Shown here: in pieces, positions 61,232-64,000 of the stretch
Layout: every line of letters starts with the position of its first letter
Numbering within the stretch: position 1 is the stretch's first letter
Source of the DNA: Sphingomonadales bacterium
Lineage (GTDB): Bacteria > Pseudomonadota > Alphaproteobacteria > Sphingomonadales > Sphingomonadaceae
Length of the DNA stretch: 64,000 nt
Direction of reading: 5' to 3'
Assembly (NCBI GenBank): GCA_012032285.1
Contig: JAAURJ010000010.1
Span: 1 to 64,000 of the forward strand
Translations under genes and position numbers: made by a program
The notes under the pieces: model-generated
Databases searched by the model: none
The model's input: only the letters and a program-made list of their open reading frames with translations
What the model was told of the DNA's origin: nothing

Positions 61232-61554
61232 TCAGGGAAGGAATTCAAAATCGTCTACGATGATTTCGGTCTGGTATCTTTTGGCGCCTTCTTTCTCGTA
61301 GCTGGAATAGTGAATGTGACCGTGAACAGCGATGGCTTCGCCTTTTTTCAGATACTTCATCGCTAAGTCGGCCTTGCCGTTGAAGCAGGTGATCTTGTGC
61401 CATTCTGTATCCATTTGGGCATAACCTGTTTCTTGGTCCCGCACTGTTTCGCCGTCGCGGCGTTTAGGCCGGGATGTTGCGAGGCTGAAGGTTGCAACTT
61501 TGCCTGTCTGGCTTGGATTGTCGCCGAGGCGCCGATAAGAAAAACTTTATTCAT
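61232..61554 (-). pseudogene. ssb: Single-stranded DNA-binding protein, frameshifted near the start
   Basis: The ATG at 61554 starts MNKVFLIG, then one base is missing around 61530-61532. Restoring it continues as RLGDNPSQTGKVATFSLATS, RPKRRDGETVRDQETGYAQM and EWHKITCFNGKADLAMKYLK, a classical SSB OB-fold, to the stop at 61232 (107 residues). Plasmid SSBs coat the incoming single strand and sit in leading regions. The C-terminus ends DDFEFLP, without the usual acidic DDIPF tail. Confidence 0.85.
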
Positions 61555-61922
61555 TGGTAATCTCCTTGTCTGTAAGCGAGCGGCTTTTTCCGTTTGCTTG
61601 GCCTTTAAGAGAGCCGGGTTTAAGGGGGAGATGCACCGGAGGCGCAGCCGTAGGGAAACCGGAAAAACAGGCTGGCGCGGGCCGCGAAGCAACTCGGGCC
61701 TGTTTTTCCGGTTGCATCTCCTCCTGCCCGGATCAAAGGGCATGAGAGCAAATGGATTTAAGCCGCTTGCCTTGCAGCTATGGTGTTCCTGAATGTCGGT
61801 TTTGTCGGACCGCTTGCGCACCGTGTTTGCGGGTGCTGCTCTGTCAGCTTGCTATGTACCGATCCTTCGCTTGGCGATACCGCTGGGCTGTCTGGTTATG
61901 CTTCTGGGTTTGGGGTGGCTGG
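61555..61922. other. Intergenic region upstream of ssb
   Basis: About 370 bases holding the long inverted repeat at 61624-61724 and no defensible gene. Confidence 0.5.
61624..61724. repeat. Nested inverted repeat upstream of ssb
   Basis: Inner perfect arms AACCGGAAAAACAGGC (61657-61672) and GCCTGTTTTTCCGGTT (61698-61713), 25-base loop; outer arms GGGGGAGATGCA (61624-61635) and TGCATCTCCTCC (61713-61724). The spacer contains GGCGCAGCCG and GCAACTCG, shared with the hairpin at 59952-60096. It lies 70 bases upstream of the ssb start. A single-strand promoter (Frpo-like) or ssi-type structure is possible. Confidence 0.7.
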
Positions 61923-62153
61923 TCAGCTGTTAAATCGGTTTGGCCGTTTTTTGTTATGGTCCCAAACAGGCGCTTTGAGCTGTTCTTCGGTATGGCCCGT
62001 TACCCAGCCCATGAGAAGGTCGGTCGATTCGCGAGGTTGCCTGCCCTTAATCATTTTTATGATTTCTGGATCCTGCGCGGGTGCTTGCAGCCCGTCATAA
62101 TAGCCTTGCTTGCCGAGTGCCCGTCCATGGTCAAATTCTTTGTGGTTGTGCAT
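61923..62153 (-). CDS. Small hypothetical protein, 76 aa
   Basis: ATG at 62153 with GGAGGACGATC directly before it. Soluble, charged, Trp/His-containing (MHNHKEFDHGRALGKQGYYD, DLLMGWVTGHTEEQL). No family recognised. In the same orientation as its neighbours. Confidence 0.68.
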   Translation of the reverse strand: MHNHKEFDHGRALGKQGYYDGLQAPAQDPEIIKMIKGRQPRESTDLLMGWVTGHTEEQLKAPVWDHNKKRPNRFNS

Positions 62154-62183
62154 GATCGTCCTCCATGCATTTGATGTTCAGGT

Positions 62184-62480
62184 TTAGTACTGGTTGGTTT
62201 GTGATGGCATTGTGATTGGTTGAATTTGGTTTTTATATTTGTCACCACGGTAAATGACTGGGTAGCGCAGCCGTGCTAGGTAGAGCGGTGTATTTGGGAT
62301 TTTGAGCAGAATTTCGGCATGTTCGATCTCGATGATTTCGACAATGTCGGCTGATATTGAGGGAGTTATGGTTGTAGCAAGTTGGAGTGCTTCTTGTGCT
62401 GTTTCTCCCCAGGTCACCCATTCGTTTGTCTGCATATTATAAGCGACATATAGTGCTTGGCTGATGTCAAGTTCTCTCAC
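62184..62480 (-). CDS. Hypothetical protein, 98 aa
   Basis: GTG start (GGAAGATATAGCC upstream) overlapping the end of the 62467-63054 gene by 14 bases. Soluble alpha/beta protein (YVAYNMQTNEWVTWGETAQEAL), a pattern seen in short plasmid proteins, with no named family. Confidence 0.65.
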   Translation of the reverse strand: MRELDISQALYVAYNMQTNEWVTWGETAQEALQLATTITPSISADIVEIIEIEHAEILLKIPNTPLYLARLRYPVIYRGDKYKNQIQPITMPSQTNQY

Positions 62481-63054
62481 GGCTATATCTTCCCGATATT
62501 GTGTATTCGCGCTGTTTGAGTGATTTGATCTTATATAGAAGGTCAGTTTTCAGCGACTTGAAAATCAATGTTCGGCCATCCTTTAGGGTTCTGAAGATTT
62601 GTTCTTCCCTGCCATTGTTAAATTTGATGGGTGCAGCAAATTTCACTATGTCGTCATGCTTCGGAGTTGGCTGGTCGGTCAGTTTGCTATTTTCTCGGCA
62701 TTTTGCCCGCCATTCCTTTGCGCTTTCATTTTCTGTTGGTGAGAGCATATTCAGAATTTTGGATGGGCAATTATAATGGTAAGGGCCCATCGTTTCATCC
62801 ATATCTTTGTATCCAAGATATAAGCCATCTGAGGCGCTTGGCATCAGTTTGATGAGGTATACTACTGCGAAAATCCGGCTCCTTTTGGTTTGCTTGTCAT
62901 GTGAGCAGACCGCGGCGTAATATTCTCTTCGCTTGTGCAAAGTTGACGCAAGAACGGTCTGCGCAATGTTATCTCTTTTGCAGGTAAATTGTTCGTCAAG
63001 GTAGAGTTTGGGCGTTTTTTGGGCTTTATAGCCCCCAACAAATGTCCATCCCAT
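62467..63054 (-). CDS. Hypothetical protein, 195 aa (DUF6927-like start)
   Basis: ATG at 63054 with AAAGGAAAACGCC upstream. The MGWTF start and the overall layout resemble a small DUF family of plasmid proteins (DUF6927), but I would not insist on it. Basic C-terminus with RSLKTDLLYKIKSLKQREY-like sequence. No known function. Confidence 0.62.
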   Translation of the reverse strand: MGWTFVGGYKAQKTPKLYLDEQFTCKRDNIAQTVLASTLHKRREYYAAVCSHDKQTKRSRIFAVVYLIKLMPSASDGLYLGYKDMDETMGPYHYNCPSKILNMLSPTENESAKEWRAKCRENSKLTDQPTPKHDDIVKFAAPIKFNNGREEQIFRTLKDGRTLIFKSLKTDLLYKIKSLKQREYTISGRYSRERT

Positions 63055-63093
63055 GGCGTTTTCCTTTCGGGATATAGTTGCGTCGGGTTTGTG

Positions 63094-63357
63094 CTATTGG
63101 TGCTGGTTCCACAGTTGCAAAGTCAGCGCATCCTCATCTTCGCTTTCCCCTAGGTCAAAATAATCTGGTGCGTCTTGACGTTCGAAAATCAGCACGTCTT
63201 CTCCGGTGGTTGCAGCGAGAAGTTTGACCTGTTGGAGGACATGCTTTTCGAAGAAGGGTTGCGGGAGGCATTCATCGACATTGTTGAAGGTTGCGAGGAT
63301 GTGATAGCTTTCGTCGTCTCGCTGATAAGCGAGCGTGGCATAGACTAATTTGGTCAT
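63094..63357 (-). CDS. Hypothetical acidic protein, 87 aa
   Basis: ATG at 63357 (AAGGACCATATC upstream). Soluble, acidic, with an alpha/beta pattern (KLVYATLAYQRDDESYHILA). No family recognised. It lies 15 bases from the next gene, so they are probably cotranscribed. Confidence 0.65.
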   Translation of the reverse strand: MTKLVYATLAYQRDDESYHILATFNNVDECLPQPFFEKHVLQQVKLLAATTGEDVLIFERQDAPDYFDLGESEDEDALTLQLWNQHQ

Positions 63358-63372
63358 GATATGGTCCTTGGG

Positions 63373-63744
63373 TTAGGCGAGCGCCAAGATTTCGTCGCGT
63401 GAGCAATTTGGATTTGCGGTCTGGAATCGGGCAAGTGCGTCTTTTGGTGTTTTACCCAGGATGATGGTTATAAGTTCGCCTACGTGCCAGTCCTCGGCGA
63501 GATAGGAGAGGTGGTAGGCATTCATCTGATTTTCTTCATCATTTAGCCTCTTTAGGTTTCGCGCGTGGACCGGGCACCAAGGCGTGTCTGTGGGGGAGAT
63601 GATATAGCTGTCAGCGTTCAGCATTTGGGTATCGAATGAGACGATTTTTCGGACGCCCCAATAGACTCCATAATCGTTTGTATAATAGGCAAAGTCTCCT
63701 GCCTCGAAGCGTTTTTCGTGATGAGTGCTGGCTGGTGTTGACAT
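63373..63744 (-). CDS. Hypothetical protein, 123 aa
   Basis: ATG at 63744 with AAGGAACCACCA upstream; an in-frame start at 63783 lies further up without a ribosome site. The sequence has FEAGDFAYYTNDYGVYWGVR and LKRLNDEENQMNAYHLSYLA, and a C-terminal helix. No family recognised. Confidence 0.65.
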   Translation of the reverse strand: MSTPASTHHEKRFEAGDFAYYTNDYGVYWGVRKIVSFDTQMLNADSYIISPTDTPWCPVHARNLKRLNDEENQMNAYHLSYLAEDWHVGELITIILGKTPKDALARFQTANPNCSRDEILALA

Positions 63745-63798
63745 TGGTGGTTCCTTCTTGATTAAGTCTTCATCACCATTCATTCCCCTTCCCTTTTC

Positions 63799-64000
63799 TC
63801 AGCTCTCTATTGTGAGCGCGTCTGGAAAAAAGGCGGCAGCGTCCAGATATTCGATGATTTCGGCAAGCGATTTTGCTTTTCGGATCGTATGCTCATTGAC
63901 CATGATGTCCTGGTCTTCGTCGATGTCATAATGGAGCGTTTCGCCTGAGCCTTTGTGTATGGCAACTGATCGGTCCCATAAGCCAGCGCAGCTTTCGGTG
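63799..64000 (-). CDS. Hypothetical protein, N-terminus beyond the window
   Basis: The frame is open from the right window edge to the stop at 63799-63801, 66 codons inside the window. Acidic, soluble sequence (YDIDEDQDIMVNEHTIRKAK). No family recognised. It belongs to the same accessory cluster. Confidence 0.6.
   Translation of the reverse strand, partial: TESCAGLWDRSVAIHKGSGETLHYDIDEDQDIMVNEHTIRKAKSLAEIIEYLDAAAFFPDALTIES

Noticed and set aside
1-64000. CRISPR arrays, rRNA, tRNA and intact insertion sequences
   Set aside because: I looked for regular spaced repeats, tRNA-like cloverleaf ends and transposase genes and found none; absence is by eye, not by tool.

Overview
The window looks like part of a large conjugative plasmid (or closely related integrative element) of an alphaproteobacterium, most probably a sphingomonad-type host. 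The reasons are a RepC-family initiator, DUF736, DUF1173 and DUF2493 proteins, a plasmid-type ParB/RepB-like protein, an ArdC antirestriction protein, and a complete F-type (MPF-F) conjugation system with a MobF relaxase. No rRNA, tRNA, CRISPR array or intact insertion sequence was seen. Base composition looks moderately AT-rich. Genes are open at both window edges, so the molecule continues on both sides.

Layout. 1-5.5 kb: small, mostly unrecognised minus-strand genes, with a secreted thermonuclease, a winged-helix protein, a DUF2829/Tad2-like protein and ArdC. 5.6-14.5 kb: a ParB-like protein, a 1399-residue methyltransferase plus strawberry-notch-type helicase, a frameshifted XRE regulator, a CsgG-like protein, a small ParA partner, and ParA with an ATCCGGT-type repeat array upstream. 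14.5-19.3 kb: an unknown protein with a possible C-terminal HTH, a tyrosine recombinase, RepC, and upstream of repC three tandem plus-strand units that each look like promoter, short RNA and GC-rich terminator (counter-transcribed RNA candidates). 19.2-27.1 kb: a regulatory island with three GntR-like proteins, a degenerate receiver protein, a CHASE2/degenerate GGDEF-EAL membrane protein and a 33-residue peptide gene.

27.4-48 kb: the transfer operon on the plus strand, in the order pilin, pilin, traL, traE, traK, unknown, traB, dsbC, traV, traC, trbI, S26 peptidase, traW, traU, trbC, traN, traF, TrbB-like, traH, traG, then a lytic transglycosylase. traG carries a C-terminal M15/M74-type peptidoglycan peptidase motif. 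49.5-56 kb, minus strand: relaxase/helicase traI, coupling protein traD and a ribbon-helix-helix protein; the repeat-rich region upstream (about 56.1-56.2 kb) is the best oriT candidate. 56.4-64 kb: DUF1173, DUF2493, DUF736, a coiled-coil membrane protein, a frameshifted ssb and several small genes, interrupted by about 1 kb of hairpin-rich non-coding DNA.

Reading: if the molecule is circular, the 56-64 kb block and the 1-12 kb block may both lie in the leading region that enters a recipient first. ssb, ArdC, a ParB-like protein, a Tad2-like protein and a methyltransferase/helicase are the kind of genes expected there.

At least five genes (XRE regulator, receiver-like, traC, lytic transglycosylase, ssb) regain family-typical sequence after a single-base correction. 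Sequence error is the simplest explanation; true decay is the alternative.
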